64,000 nucleotides of DNA from an uncultured Ruminiclostridium sp. (GCA_947594425.1 CANQED010000003.1:124001-188000); one strand, 5' to 3'; shown: positions 43,588-52,244, counted from the first letter of the stretch. A program made the numbers and translations. The notes: generated by a model from the letters alone, not told the origin.

Positions 43588-46038
43588 ATGGCGGAATTTT
43601 TAAATTTTAAAGGGGATTATAAGGGGCTCACCGCCGAGAGCGCGGAGAAAAAGCTGTCGATGTACGGCGAGAACCTTTTCTCCGATACGCGTACAAAACG
43701 CTTAGGCGTAAAGCAGACCCTGCTCGACCCCGCGTTTTTATTGCTCATAATAGCGTCGGGGCTGTATTGGGGCACGCCGTCGGGGATAGCCTGCCTAGTG
43801 CTGGCGGTACTGCTCGCGGCGGTAAGGATACCTATCTGCCGATACTGCAACCGCAGGCTTTACGGGAGAATGCTCGCGTCGGAGATGAAGTACCGCGTTA
43901 TCAGAGAAGAAAAGCTTGAGCTGGTCGCGGCGCGGGGGCTCGTCCCCGACGATATAATTATTTTGCAGGCGGGGGAAATCGTGCCCGCCGACGCGCATAT
44001 ACTTGAATGTGACGGGCTTGTCATAGACGAGAGCAAGGTGTCGGGCGAGAGCATGGTATCGGATAAGCACCCCGGGGCCGACCCCAACGGCAAGGCACTT
44101 AAAGCGAGCTGTCTGTACGCGGACAGCAGGCTGATATCGGGCGGGGCCGTCTGCCGCATATTTGCGACGGGCGAGGACACCGCGCGGGTGCGCATAGAGG
44201 GCATAGCAAAGCACCGCGACCCTAATCTCACCGAGTACGAGAGGGCGGCCGACCGCTTTATCCTGCCTATGCTATTGGCGGGAGTGCTTGCCGCCGCGGC
44301 GGAGCTGTTTATCAGCATATTCGGCGGGGCGGGTACTATAGAGATGCTGCTATCGGCGGTAGGGCATATTATGTGCTTTGTCCCCGCGTCGGCGGCGCTT
44401 TATATCAGGCTGTACTGCGTATACGGGCTAAAGCGCATAGACGCTAAGGGCGCGGCCGTAAAGAGCCTAAAGGATATGGAGAAGCTCAACGGCCTCACCG
44501 CGCTGGTGATAGACAAATCCGCCGTGGTCTCCCCGAATTTGCTCGAGGTCGCGGGGATATACAGCAAGAACGACAAGCTTATGACCACCGTCACGGCGCT
44601 CGCCTGTGCTAAGCCTGGGGCGCTTCCGACCGAGCAGGCGTTTTTGCTCAGCGCCGAGCTTACCGGTACGGATATAAAGGCTCTGCGTGAGAACGGACCC
44701 GTCGCGGAATTTCCATATAACGAAAATGACAAAATAGGCGGCAATATATACCGCATAGATGATAAATATCTGCTGTGCGTGCAGGGCTCGGTGGAGAAGA
44801 TAACGGGGCTGTGCCGTATGCCGTCCGACGAATTTTATAAGGTGCAGCAGCGCGCCGCCGTACTGTCAAAGCGCGGGCTTGAGGTCTGGGCAAGCGCGTA
44901 CGCGATATATCACGAGGGCGACGACCTGCCCAAAAGCCTATACGCCGTAAATTATACCTTTATGGGACTTACCGCATATATGAGCGCTACCCGCGATATA
45001 ATACCGCTCGCGGTGCAGGGCTGCCGACGCGCGGGGGTAAAGCCCGTGCTGGTGTCCTCCGACAGTTCCGAGACGGCTGTCGCCATGGGCAAAAAGCTCG
45101 GCCTCTCGACCGAGGGTATGATAACGGGAGATATGCTGAGAATAGCGGAGCTTAAAGGCGAGACCCTCGACTTTTCGCGCGCGGAGATATTCGGAAATAT
45201 CACTTTAACGCAAAAGCCCGCCATAATAGAGGGGCTCAAAAAGGCGGGAGAGATCACCGCCTGCATTGGCTTTGACGACTCGCAATACGATACCGTGATA
45301 CGCAGCGACTTAGGCATAACGTCGCTCGACAGCACGACGGGCAGCCTGTACGAGGCATGCGGGCTTATTATGAGCAACGACAGCTTTGGCGGGATAGTAG
45401 AGGTGTTTAAAGAGGCGCGTCAGCTTCACCGCAATATCAAAAAGCTGCTAAAGCTGCTGCTTGCTTCGGCGGCGGCGCTTATGACCCTCGCTTTAGCGGA
45501 TATAATACTCGGCGCGGGCATTATAACGCCTATGTTTATAGGGCTTATCGGGGCGGCGGTGCTGCCCGTGCTCTCGATATGCTACATAGACGACACCGCC
45601 GATATGAAATATGTGATGAAACCGTCTAACTTTCTCAGCCGCAACACCGTCGGAAAGTCGTTTTATATGTCGGGGGCGCTGAGCGGCTTTGTGATAGGCG
45701 CGGCGGCGGCGGTGTTTATGTTTATCTGCTCGGGTATAATGACCGCGGGGCAGACCTCGGCGGCGGTGCTGATACTTATAAGCAGCGCGCTGAGCTTTTT
45801 CACCCTGTTCAACGCGGCTAAGCACACCGGTATCTTCGCCCTGATAAATTCGGGGGCGCTAAGCGGGACTAAGGCTCTCGCATGCGTTATGGCGACCGTG
45901 CTTATGATAATCCTCCCCTGCATACCCGTATGCGGCGCGGCGCTCGGCTTTGACCCTCCGGGGGCGGGGGCGATAATCGCGGCGCTGGTGATAGGCCTTG
46001 CGTGCAGCGGCTGGTACGAGCTGAGAAAATATTTTTGA
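43588..46038 (+). CDS. P-type ATPase homologue with altered catalytic motifs
   Basis: 816 residues from the ATG at 43588, eight bases after GGAAAGAG; the ATG at 43570 has no ribosome site. The domain order matches Ca2+-type P-ATPases: N-terminal cation-ATPase domain (GLTAESAEKKLSMYGENLF), actuator with VSGESMVSD, P and N domains, and C-terminal helices. Key motifs deviate: DKTGT reads DKSAV, the PEGL helix reads VPASAAL, TGD reads SSD and GDGxND reads GFDDSQ. The phosphorylated Asp is kept, but the Mg-binding Asp pair is not. Normal pumping is unlikely; I infer a pseudo-pump or a diverged transporter. It is followed 15 bases later by a PopT-type gene. Confidence 0.82.
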   Translation: MAEFLNFKGDYKGLTAESAEKKLSMYGENLFSDTRTKRLGVKQTLLDPAFLLLIIASGLYWGTPSGIACLVLAVLLAAVRIPICRYCNRRLYGRMLASEMKYRVIREEKLELVAARGLVPDDIIILQAGEIVPADAHILECDGLVIDESKVSGESMVSDKHPGADPNGKALKASCLYADSRLISGGAVCRIFATGEDTARVRIEGIAKHRDPNLTEYERAADRFILPMLLAGVLAAAAELFISIFGGAGTIEMLLSAVGHIMCFVPASAALYIRLYCVYGLKRIDAKGAAVKSLKDMEKLNGLTALVIDKSAVVSPNLLEVAGIYSKNDKLMTTVTALACAKPGALPTEQAFLLSAELTGTDIKALRENGPVAEFPYNENDKIGGNIYRIDDKYLLCVQGSVEKITGLCRMPSDEFYKVQQRAAVLSKRGLEVWASAYAIYHEGDDLPKSLYAVNYTFMGLTAYMSATRDIIPLAVQGCRRAGVKPVLVSSDSSETAVAMGKKLGLSTEGMITGDMLRIAELKGETLDFSRAEIFGNITLTQKPAIIEGLKKAGEITACIGFDDSQYDTVIRSDLGITSLDSTTGSLYEACGLIMSNDSFGGIVEVFKEARQLHRNIKKLLKLLLASAAALMTLALADIILGAGIITPMFIGLIGAAVLPVLSICYIDDTADMKYVMKPSNFLSRNTVGKSFYMSGALSGFVIGAAAAVFMFICSGIMTAGQTSAAVLILISSALSFFTLFNAAKHTGIFALINSGALSGTKALACVMATVLMIILPCIPVCGAALGFDPPGAGAIIAALVIGLACSGWYELRKYF

Positions 46039-46053
46039 TAAAGGGGCGTAAAT

Positions 46054-47139
46054 GTGGAACATCTGCTCAATTTAATTTACGGCGCCGTTTTCGGGATAGC
46101 GAACGTGATCCCCGGCGTCAGCGGCGGCACTATGATGGTGGTGTTCGGGATATACGACAAGCTTATCGAGGTGCTGTCCTTTAAGCTGTCGGCGATAAAG
46201 AAAAATATAGTGTTTTTGCTGTTTTTCGGTATCGGCGCGGCGGCGGGCATACTCGGCTTCTCGTTTGTGATAAGCTGGCTGTTTGAAAATTTCAGCGTCG
46301 GCGTAAATATGTTCTTTATGGGGCTTATCGCGGGGAGCATCCCCCTTATAATAAAGACCGCAACTAAGGAAGAAAAATTCCGCCCGATGTGCCTTATCGC
46401 GTTTATCCCCGCGCTTGCTCTCGTGATAGGTATGGCGGTGCTCGACAAGACCTCGGGAGATAATTATGCGGTAGAGCTTTCTAATACGAACGGCGGGTAC
46501 ACCGTCACTATAGAAAATAACGGCAATTACGCGATAAAGCCCGACTGGAGGCTTACCGTCCCCGCCGACCTTTCCGAGCAAAACGCCGTAAACTGCACGG
46601 TAAAGAGCTCCTCTAACGGCGTAAGCGTTCTCACCGGCATAGAGGGCGAGAGCATAGCCCCGGGAGAGAAAAAGACCGTCGGTATAATCACCGACGCTAC
46701 GATAAACGCCGACGCGCTGAAATTGTCCTTTACCTATCAGATGAATGTTATGCTGTTTTTGACATTGCTCGGCGGGGTGACGCTCGCGGCGGTGGCTATG
46801 ATAATCCCCGGGGTGTCGGGCTCGTTCGTTATGGTGCTGCTCGGCATATATTCTACCGTGATAGGCGCGATAAAGAGCCTTGATATCATGATACTGATAC
46901 CCACCGCGATAGGCGTTATAATAGGTATCATATTCGGCGCGAAAATAATATCCCTGCTGCTGAAAAAATACTCGCTTATGGTCTACAGCGGGATACTCGG
47001 GCTTGTCGCGGGGTCGTTCTTCGCGATATTCCCCGACGGAGTCGGCTTTAATATCCAAACGCTTATCGGTGCGGGGGCGTTTATTGTCGGGGGAATAATC
47101 TCGTATATCAGCGGGAAGTATTCGACAAAGGCCGACTGA
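46054..47139 (+). CDS. DUF368/PopT-type membrane protein with inserted extracytoplasmic domain
   Basis: 361 residues from a GTG start (AAGGGGCG upstream). The family signature is duplicated as NVIPGVSGGTM (residues 18-28) and MIIPGVSGSFV (about 249-259). DUF368 proteins (PopT) recycle undecaprenyl phosphate across the membrane for cell-wall synthesis. Unlike the compact form, residues about 130-230 form a hydrophilic Asn/Thr-rich insert between membrane helices, beta-sandwich-like in pattern (YTVTIENNGNYAI, LTVPADL, IAPGEKKTVGI). It follows the P-type ATPase-like gene and probably shares its transcript. Confidence 0.85.
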   Translation: MEHLLNLIYGAVFGIANVIPGVSGGTMMVVFGIYDKLIEVLSFKLSAIKKNIVFLLFFGIGAAAGILGFSFVISWLFENFSVGVNMFFMGLIAGSIPLIIKTATKEEKFRPMCLIAFIPALALVIGMAVLDKTSGDNYAVELSNTNGGYTVTIENNGNYAIKPDWRLTVPADLSEQNAVNCTVKSSSNGVSVLTGIEGESIAPGEKKTVGIITDATINADALKLSFTYQMNVMLFLTLLGGVTLAAVAMIIPGVSGSFVMVLLGIYSTVIGAIKSLDIMILIPTAIGVIIGIIFGAKIISLLLKKYSLMVYSGILGLVAGSFFAIFPDGVGFNIQTLIGAGAFIVGGIISYISGKYSTKAD

Positions 47140-47240
47140 GTTTTACACTGTTTGTCGTAACTTTTTCTACAATTTTCATATCAACCGCCGAAAAATCAAA
47201 CGTATTTTTGTGTAGAAAAGCGAATTATCGCTTTACACTA

Positions 47241-47269
47241 TTGTTTTTTCAAAAGAAATGTGATATTAT
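47241..47269 (+). promoter_or_regulatory. Promoter of the H1-like/SCP2-like gene
   Basis: TTGTTT (47241-47246), 17-base spacer, TATTAT (47264-47269). It gives a leader of about 65 bases. Confidence 0.65.
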
Positions 47270-47338
47270 ATTAGAGTACAGATACGGGAGCTACCCGTAA
47301 ATTTTCCGAATGTGACCTAAGAGAAAGGAAATATTACA

Positions 47339-47887
47339 ATGGCTGCAAAGAAAACTACTCCTACCGAAGAGGTAAAGACCGCTAAAAAACCTGCGGCTGA
47401 AACTAAGCCCGTTGAAGCTAAGCCCGCTGAGGCTAAGGCTGTAGAGGCTAAGCCCGCCGAGAAAAAGACCGCAGAGAAGAAGCCTGCTGCCGCTAAAAAG
47501 CCCGCCGCTGCCAAGAAGACTGCCGCTAAGAAGCCCGCAGCTAAGAAAGCAGAGCCTAAGGCCGCTCCCGACATCAACGAGATAACCGAGCTTATCAGAA
47601 AGAAGATAGCTAAGAAGGACGTTTCCAAGATAAACGAGAAGATAGCAGTTTCCGTTAAGGTATACGGCGAATATGAGGATTATCTCTACATACTTGTAGA
47701 GGACGGCACCGTTGACGTACAGCCCTACGGCTATATCGGACCCGATGTACATATCGACCTGCCGATAGACGACGCTCTGGCTATAATCAACGGCAAGTAC
47801 GACTATAAGGCAAAGATACTGTCCGGCGACTTTTACGCCGTGGGAGCTTTGACCAAGTTGCTCAAGATAAAAGAGGCACTGTTCTAA
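47339..47887 (+). CDS. Lys/Ala/Pro-rich (histone H1-like) tail fused to an SCP2-like domain
   Basis: 182 residues. Residues 1-75 are almost only Lys, Ala, Pro and Glu (KPAAAKKPAAAKKTAAKKP), like histone H1 tails and bacterial H1-like DNA-binding proteins. Residues about 80-182 form a folded domain whose end (DLPIDDALAIINGKYDYKAKILSGDFYAVGALTKLLKI) resembles SCP2 sterol-carrier-like folds; this match is by pattern and only moderate. Codon use (many CTAAG and GCC) and a strong GAGAAAGGA ribosome site suggest high expression. It may be a nucleoid or lipid-associated protein. galU follows after 24 bases. Confidence 0.6.
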   Translation: MAAKKTTPTEEVKTAKKPAAETKPVEAKPAEAKAVEAKPAEKKTAEKKPAAAKKPAAAKKTAAKKPAAKKAEPKAAPDINEITELIRKKIAKKDVSKINEKIAVSVKVYGEYEDYLYILVEDGTVDVQPYGYIGPDVHIDLPIDDALAIINGKYDYKAKILSGDFYAVGALTKLLKIKEALF

Positions 47888-47911
47888 TAAAAACAAAGGC
47901 AGGTTTTTGTC

Positions 47912-48781
47912 ATGCAAAAGGTTAAAAAGGCGGTCATTCTCGCCGCAGGCTACGGCACGAGAGTACTGCCCGCCAGCAAGGCTATCCCTAAGGAAATGCT
48001 GAACATAGTGGACAAGCCCGCTATACAATACATTGTTGAAGAAGTGGTTAATTCGGGCATAACCGACATACTCATAGTAGTATCAAGAGGAAAGCACGAA
48101 ATAGAAGATCACTTTGACCGCAAGCCCGACCTTGAGGCGCAATTGCTTAAGAGCAACAAGACCGAATTTTACAAGGTCGTGACGGATATTGCCGATATGG
48201 GCAAGGGCATACAGTATGTGCGCCAGCAGGAGCAAAACGGCACAGGCGGCGCCGTGATGTACGCTAAGAGCTTTGTCGGAGACGATCCGTTTGTAGTCGT
48301 GTACGGCGACGATGTAATTATCGGCGACGACCCCTGCACCGCTCAGTGCTGCCGCGCTTATGAAAAGTACGGCAAGGCTGTAGTCTCTATGAAAGAGGTG
48401 CCGTTTGAGCTTGTGCTCAAATACTGCACCCTTGACGTAAAGCCCGCCGAGAGCAATATCTACTATATCTCCGATATGATAGAAAAGCCCAAGCCCGAGC
48501 AGGTGATTTCTAATTTTGCCATTCTCGGACGCTGCGTGCTTCCCGCTAAGGTATTTGATATACTCGAGACCCTGCCTACCGGCGCGGGCGGAGAATATCA
48601 GCTCACCGACGCTATGAAGCAGCTCGCCGTCACCGAGGGCATGATAGGCGTAGACTTTACCGGCACGCGTTATGATATGGGCAACAAGCTCGGCATAATG
48701 AAAGCCTGCGTAGAGACCGCGCTAAAGCACCCGGAGATAGGCGACGACTTTAGGGAATATCTAAAGTCACTTGATATTTGA
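47912..48781 (+). CDS. galU: UTP--glucose-1-phosphate uridylyltransferase
   Basis: 289 residues, full length. Makes UDP-glucose for wall glycopolymers and glycolipids. The N-terminus KAVILAAGYGTRVLPASKAIPKEML is the nucleotidyltransferase loop, and KPAIQYIVEE, VVYGDDVIIGD, EKPKPEQV and GAGGEYQLTDA are GalU blocks. It is downstream of the H1-like gene and closed by a strong terminator that marks the left edge of the defence island. Confidence 0.96.
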   Translation: MQKVKKAVILAAGYGTRVLPASKAIPKEMLNIVDKPAIQYIVEEVVNSGITDILIVVSRGKHEIEDHFDRKPDLEAQLLKSNKTEFYKVVTDIADMGKGIQYVRQQEQNGTGGAVMYAKSFVGDDPFVVVYGDDVIIGDDPCTAQCCRAYEKYGKAVVSMKEVPFELVLKYCTLDVKPAESNIYYISDMIEKPKPEQVISNFAILGRCVLPAKVFDILETLPTGAGGEYQLTDAMKQLAVTEGMIGVDFTGTRYDMGNKLGIMKACVETALKHPEIGDDFREYLKSLDI

Positions 48782-48806
48782 GTTCATCTAAATTAACTAT
48801 TTTGCA

Positions 48807-48850
48807 AATACCACCACCCCCGCGTATACCGCGGGGGTGGTGGTATTATT
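48807..48850 (+). terminator. Strong terminator after galU
   Basis: Perfect 18-bp stem (48807-48824 with 48830-48847), loop TATAC. The stem is GC-rich with a short AT end, and the left arm is preceded by A residues, so it could work in both directions. Confidence 0.85.
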
Positions 48851-48939
48851 GATACAAGTCAAAAATTTTGCCTTTTGGTATTGCATTTATTCGCGATTTG
48901 GAATATAATAATTACAAGAGATTTTTTGGGGGTTATGCC

Positions 48940-50007
48940 ATGAACATAATTTCTGCTCGCGAGGCTGCAAAAAAATGGGGCATTTCACAGCGGAGAGTTG
49001 CGGTTTTGTGCGCGGAAAACCGCATTCCGGGTGCAGCCATTGTCGGGAACAGCTGGGTTATACCCGCCGACGCCGCAAAGCCTATTGACGAACGTTCAAA
49101 CCGTATTGAAAAAGCGGAAAAAAACGCAGGCCCATTTGTAAAATGGGCGGGCGGCAAAGGTCAGTTGATAAGAGAAATAGAGCAGTATTATCCGTTTGGA
49201 GACGGCAAGATTAAAAAATACGCTGAACCGTTTGTTGGCGGAGGGGCGGTTTTATTTGATATTTTGGACAAGTATGATTTGGATGAAGTATATATAAGTG
49301 ATATTAACGCTGAACTTATCAATGCTTATATTAAGATTCGTGACAATGCAGATGAAATTATAAATCTGCTGTATAGGTATCAAAACGAATATATTCCGCT
49401 TGAAACAGATGAGAGAAAAATCTATTATATGTCAAAAAGAGATCGGTTTAATGAGTTGAAAATAAACGGTGATACGGCGGAAAATGCAGAAAAAGCCGCG
49501 CTTATGATTTTCCTAAATAAAACCTGTTTTAACGGGCTTTACCGAGTGAATAGAAAAGGTCTTTTCAACGTGCCTATGGGAGCATATAAAAATCCTCTCA
49601 TATGCGATGAAAACAATCTTCGCGCCGTATCGGACAGACTAAAAAACGTGGAAATAGTCTGCGGAGATTACAGTAAATCGGAAAGCTTTATTGATAAGAA
49701 TACTTTTGTGTATTTCGATCCGCCGTATCGCCCACTTACAGGAACGGCAAGTTTTACCGCTTATACAGAAAATCTGTTTGATGATGAAAGGCAAATTGAG
49801 CTTGCAAGATTTGTGGAAGCGATGAATAAAAAAGGCGCGAAAATTGTTGTAAGCAATTCCGACCCGAAAAATTCATCTACTGATGATAATTTTTTTGATG
49901 AACTTTATAAGGATCATCATATCAAAAGAGTGCAGGCAACAAGAATGATTAACTGTAACAGTGAATTAAGAGGGAAACTAAGCGAATTACTGATTAGCAA
50001 TTTTTAA
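48940..50007 (+). CDS. Dam-type (D12 class) adenine methyltransferase with N-terminal helix-turn-helix
   Basis: 355 residues from the ATG at 48940, preceded by a GGGGG ribosome site; an upstream frame start at 48868 has none. Residues 1-50 are an excisionase/MerR-like helix-turn-helix (SAREAAKKWGISQRRVAVLC, then GNSWVIPADA). The methyltransferase follows: PFVKWAGGKGQLI (about residue 65), the SAM site AEPFVGGGAVLFD, and the catalytic DPPYRPL near residue 262. The family methylates adenine in GATC, the site cut by the DpnII-type enzyme two genes on. The added HTH may allow self-regulation. AT-rich codon use marks the start of a transferred island. Confidence 0.92.
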   Translation: MNIISAREAAKKWGISQRRVAVLCAENRIPGAAIVGNSWVIPADAAKPIDERSNRIEKAEKNAGPFVKWAGGKGQLIREIEQYYPFGDGKIKKYAEPFVGGGAVLFDILDKYDLDEVYISDINAELINAYIKIRDNADEIINLLYRYQNEYIPLETDERKIYYMSKRDRFNELKINGDTAENAEKAALMIFLNKTCFNGLYRVNRKGLFNVPMGAYKNPLICDENNLRAVSDRLKNVEIVCGDYSKSESFIDKNTFVYFDPPYRPLTGTASFTAYTENLFDDERQIELARFVEAMNKKGAKIVVSNSDPKNSSTDDNFFDELYKDHHIKRVQATRMINCNSELRGKLSELLISNF

Positions 50008-50016
50008 GGAGGAAAA

Positions 50017-50619
50017 ATGATTTTCGAGTATGATGTTGCGCTATCGTTTGCAGGAGAAGACCGAGCGTTTGTTGAAGATTGTGCGGAGATTTTACGCTCA
50101 TTAAGCATTAATGTGTTTTATGATAATTACGAAAAAGATGTTTTATTTGGGAAAAATTTGTATAAGTATTTAGCAGATATTTACCAAAATAGAGCTCGCT
50201 TTGCAGTTGTTTTTGTATCAAAATCATATAAGAAAAAACGTTGGACAAAACATGAACTTGAATATATTACTGCAAGGAAATTTAAGCAAGATGAAGAATA
50301 TCTTTTGCCAGTAAAGCTCGATGAAACGGAATTAGATGAAATAACTTTAACAACGGGTTATTTACAAGGTGACAGTCCGGTAAATGTTGCGATTACAATA
50401 GCCAAGAAAATTAATCCTAAGTTGGATTTAGAATTGATGTTGTCTGAGTTGGAACATTATTTGCCTGATTATGAAATCAAAATTATCGGTAGCGAGGTGT
50501 CTTTCTATTGTGAAAAAGAAGATTTTTCTGCAAAATATCCAATTGGTTTTATGATGGAATTATACCGTCAAGATTTAATAGAGCAAGCCTTTATATTGCC
50601 TTCTATTGTACCTAATTAA
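50017..50619 (+). CDS. TIR-domain protein within the restriction-modification operon
   Basis: 200 residues. Residues 1-130 are a TIR domain: YDVALSFAGEDR at the start, VFYDNYEKDVLFGKNL (BB-loop region), VVFVSKSYKKKRWTKHELEY with the candidate catalytic Glu in KHELE. Bacterial TIR domains commonly break down NAD or make cyclic-ADP-ribose signals in phage defence. The last 65 residues (from about LDLELMLSELEHYL) match nothing I recognise and could be a sensing or docking part. It starts 9 bases after the methyltransferase stop with AAGGAGG upstream, and is followed 15 bases later by the endonuclease, so all are co-expressed. Confidence 0.88.
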   Translation: MIFEYDVALSFAGEDRAFVEDCAEILRSLSINVFYDNYEKDVLFGKNLYKYLADIYQNRARFAVVFVSKSYKKKRWTKHELEYITARKFKQDEEYLLPVKLDETELDEITLTTGYLQGDSPVNVAITIAKKINPKLDLELMLSELEHYLPDYEIKIIGSEVSFYCEKEDFSAKYPIGFMMELYRQDLIEQAFILPSIVPN

Positions 50620-50634
50620 CAGAAGGAGTTATTC

Positions 50635-51495
50635 ATGACTAGAGATTTCAACTTATGGTTATCGGGATTTCGTGACAGTATAGCCGATTATGAATATTAT
50701 GTTGATTTTGAGAAAGTTCATCGTAATATAGATAAAATAAAAATTGAGCTTAATATTTTAAATTCTCTTGTGGGTTCTAAAAGCATTGAGAGCGACTTTG
50801 AAAAGTTAATTAAAAAGTATCCGGAAGCACTGAAATGCATTCCGCTGTTATTGGCGGTAAGAGCAGCCGAGATATATGCTATTGACGGTGACGGCGCATT
50901 TACTTATTCGTTTAACAAACCGAATATTTCTGTGGAACAGTATAAAACTTTTATGCACAAAACCGGACTGTTTGATTTAATGGCAAATCATATAATCAAC
51001 AATCTTGTTGACTACGCTACGGGAGTAGAAACCGGTCTTGATTCAAACGGGCGCAAAAATCGCGGCGGTCATCTGATGGAAAACTTGGTTGAAAGTTTTA
51101 TAGAAAAATCCGGTTTTATTAAAGACGAAACCTATTTCAAAGAGATGTATATTCATCAAATTACAGACAAATGGGGTATTGATTTATCTGCTATATCAAA
51201 TCAAGGCAAGGCAGAAAAACGCTTTGATTTTGTTATAAAAACCGATGATATGATTTACGCCATCGAAACAAATTTCTACGGCAGCGGCGGCAGCAAACTA
51301 AACGAAACCGCCCGCAGCTACAAAACGTTAGCTTTAGAAGCCGACACTATAGACGGATTTACATTCGTATGGTTTACCGACGGTAAAGGCTGGGCAAGCG
51401 CACGTAATAATCTTGAAGAAACATTTGATGTTATGGAGCACATTTATAATATAAGGGATCTGGAAAATGGAATAATGAGCGAGGTTTTCAGATAA
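50635..51495 (+). CDS. DpnII-type restriction endonuclease
   Basis: 286 residues, matching the DpnII/MboI length. The central block DLMANHIINNLVDYATGVETGLDSNGRKNRGGHLMENLVE and the PD-(D/E)xK-like active region RFDFVI...AIETNFYGSGGSKLNE (about residues 198-225) are hallmarks of the family, which cuts unmethylated GATC. AGAAGGAG precedes the ATG. Its stop overlaps the start of the next methyltransferase by one base (TAATG). Very AT-rich relative to the chromosome. Confidence 0.9.
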   Translation: MTRDFNLWLSGFRDSIADYEYYVDFEKVHRNIDKIKIELNILNSLVGSKSIESDFEKLIKKYPEALKCIPLLLAVRAAEIYAIDGDGAFTYSFNKPNISVEQYKTFMHKTGLFDLMANHIINNLVDYATGVETGLDSNGRKNRGGHLMENLVESFIEKSGFIKDETYFKEMYIHQITDKWGIDLSAISNQGKAEKRFDFVIKTDDMIYAIETNFYGSGGSKLNETARSYKTLALEADTIDGFTFVWFTDGKGWASARNNLEETFDVMEHIYNIRDLENGIMSEVFR

Positions 51496-52244
51496 TGTCA
51501 AGCAAAAAAATAAAAAAATGGCAGCCCGAGGATTTTGAACTTGAAATGACTACCCACTGGTCGTTCCCGAAGCGCGGGGACTGGGCTACTCATGACGCAA
51601 AATGGCGCGGGAACTGGTCACCATACATACCGAGAAACATAATTCTGCGCTATTCAAAAGAGGGCGACACCGTCCTCGACCAGTTTGCCGGTGGGGGCAC
51701 CACCCTCGTAGAGGCAAAGCTTTTAAACCGTGACATTATCGGTGTGGACTGTAACGACGATGCGCTTGCGAGATGCCGTGAAAAGATTGATTTCGACTAT
51801 CCTCTCGCGCATGGAAAGGTCTATCTTTATAAAGGCGACGCTCGCGATCTGTATTTTCAGAGTGACGAATCGATCGATTTAATCTGTACTCACCCGCCCT
51901 ATGCGGACATAATTCGATACAGTGACAATATTCCGGAGGATCTGTCACGGCTGAAATTAAAGGATTTTTTAGTACAGATGAAGCCGGTTGCCGAAGAGTG
52001 CTACCGCGTTTTAAAGAAGGACAAGTTCTGCGCAATTTTGATGGGCGACACACGGCAAAAGGGCTGTATGGTGCCACTAAGCTTTGAGGTAATGAAAATT
52101 TTCGAGAGCGCGGGATTCAAGCTGAAAGAGATAATTATTAAGGAGCAGCATAATTGCAAGGCAACGGGGTACTGGAAAACAAACAGCGTAAAGTATAACT
52201 TTTTGCTGATTGCTCATGAGTATTTGTTTGTGTTTAGGAAGTAA
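51495..52244 (+). CDS. Second DNA amino-methyltransferase (N6-adenine/N4-cytosine family)
   Basis: 249 residues. SAM-binding motif FAGGGTTLVEAKLLNRDIIGVD at about residues 60-81 comes before the catalytic motif THPPYADIIRYS (about 134). This is a different order and motif from the Dam-type enzyme at the head of the operon. The N-terminal WSFPKRGDWATHDAKWRGNWSPYIPRNI is typical of one N6/N4 methyltransferase group. In the classical DpnII system the second enzyme is DpnA, which protects single-stranded GATC; this gene may fill that place. Codon use is mixed, GC-richer than its two neighbours, so the island is a mosaic. Confidence 0.85.
   Translation: MSSKKIKKWQPEDFELEMTTHWSFPKRGDWATHDAKWRGNWSPYIPRNIILRYSKEGDTVLDQFAGGGTTLVEAKLLNRDIIGVDCNDDALARCREKIDFDYPLAHGKVYLYKGDARDLYFQSDESIDLICTHPPYADIIRYSDNIPEDLSRLKLKDFLVQMKPVAEECYRVLKKDKFCAILMGDTRQKGCMVPLSFEVMKIFESAGFKLKEIIIKEQHNCKATGYWKTNSVKYNFLLIAHEYLFVFRK

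Noticed and set aside
43588..46038. Working calcium-transporting ATPase
   Set aside because: The phosphorylation loop and the Mg-binding GDGxND motif are altered, so normal pumping cannot be claimed.
46072..47058. 328-residue antisense open frame opposite the DUF368 gene
   Set aside because: Composition dominated by Tyr, Arg and His, typical of a reversed GC-rich membrane protein gene.
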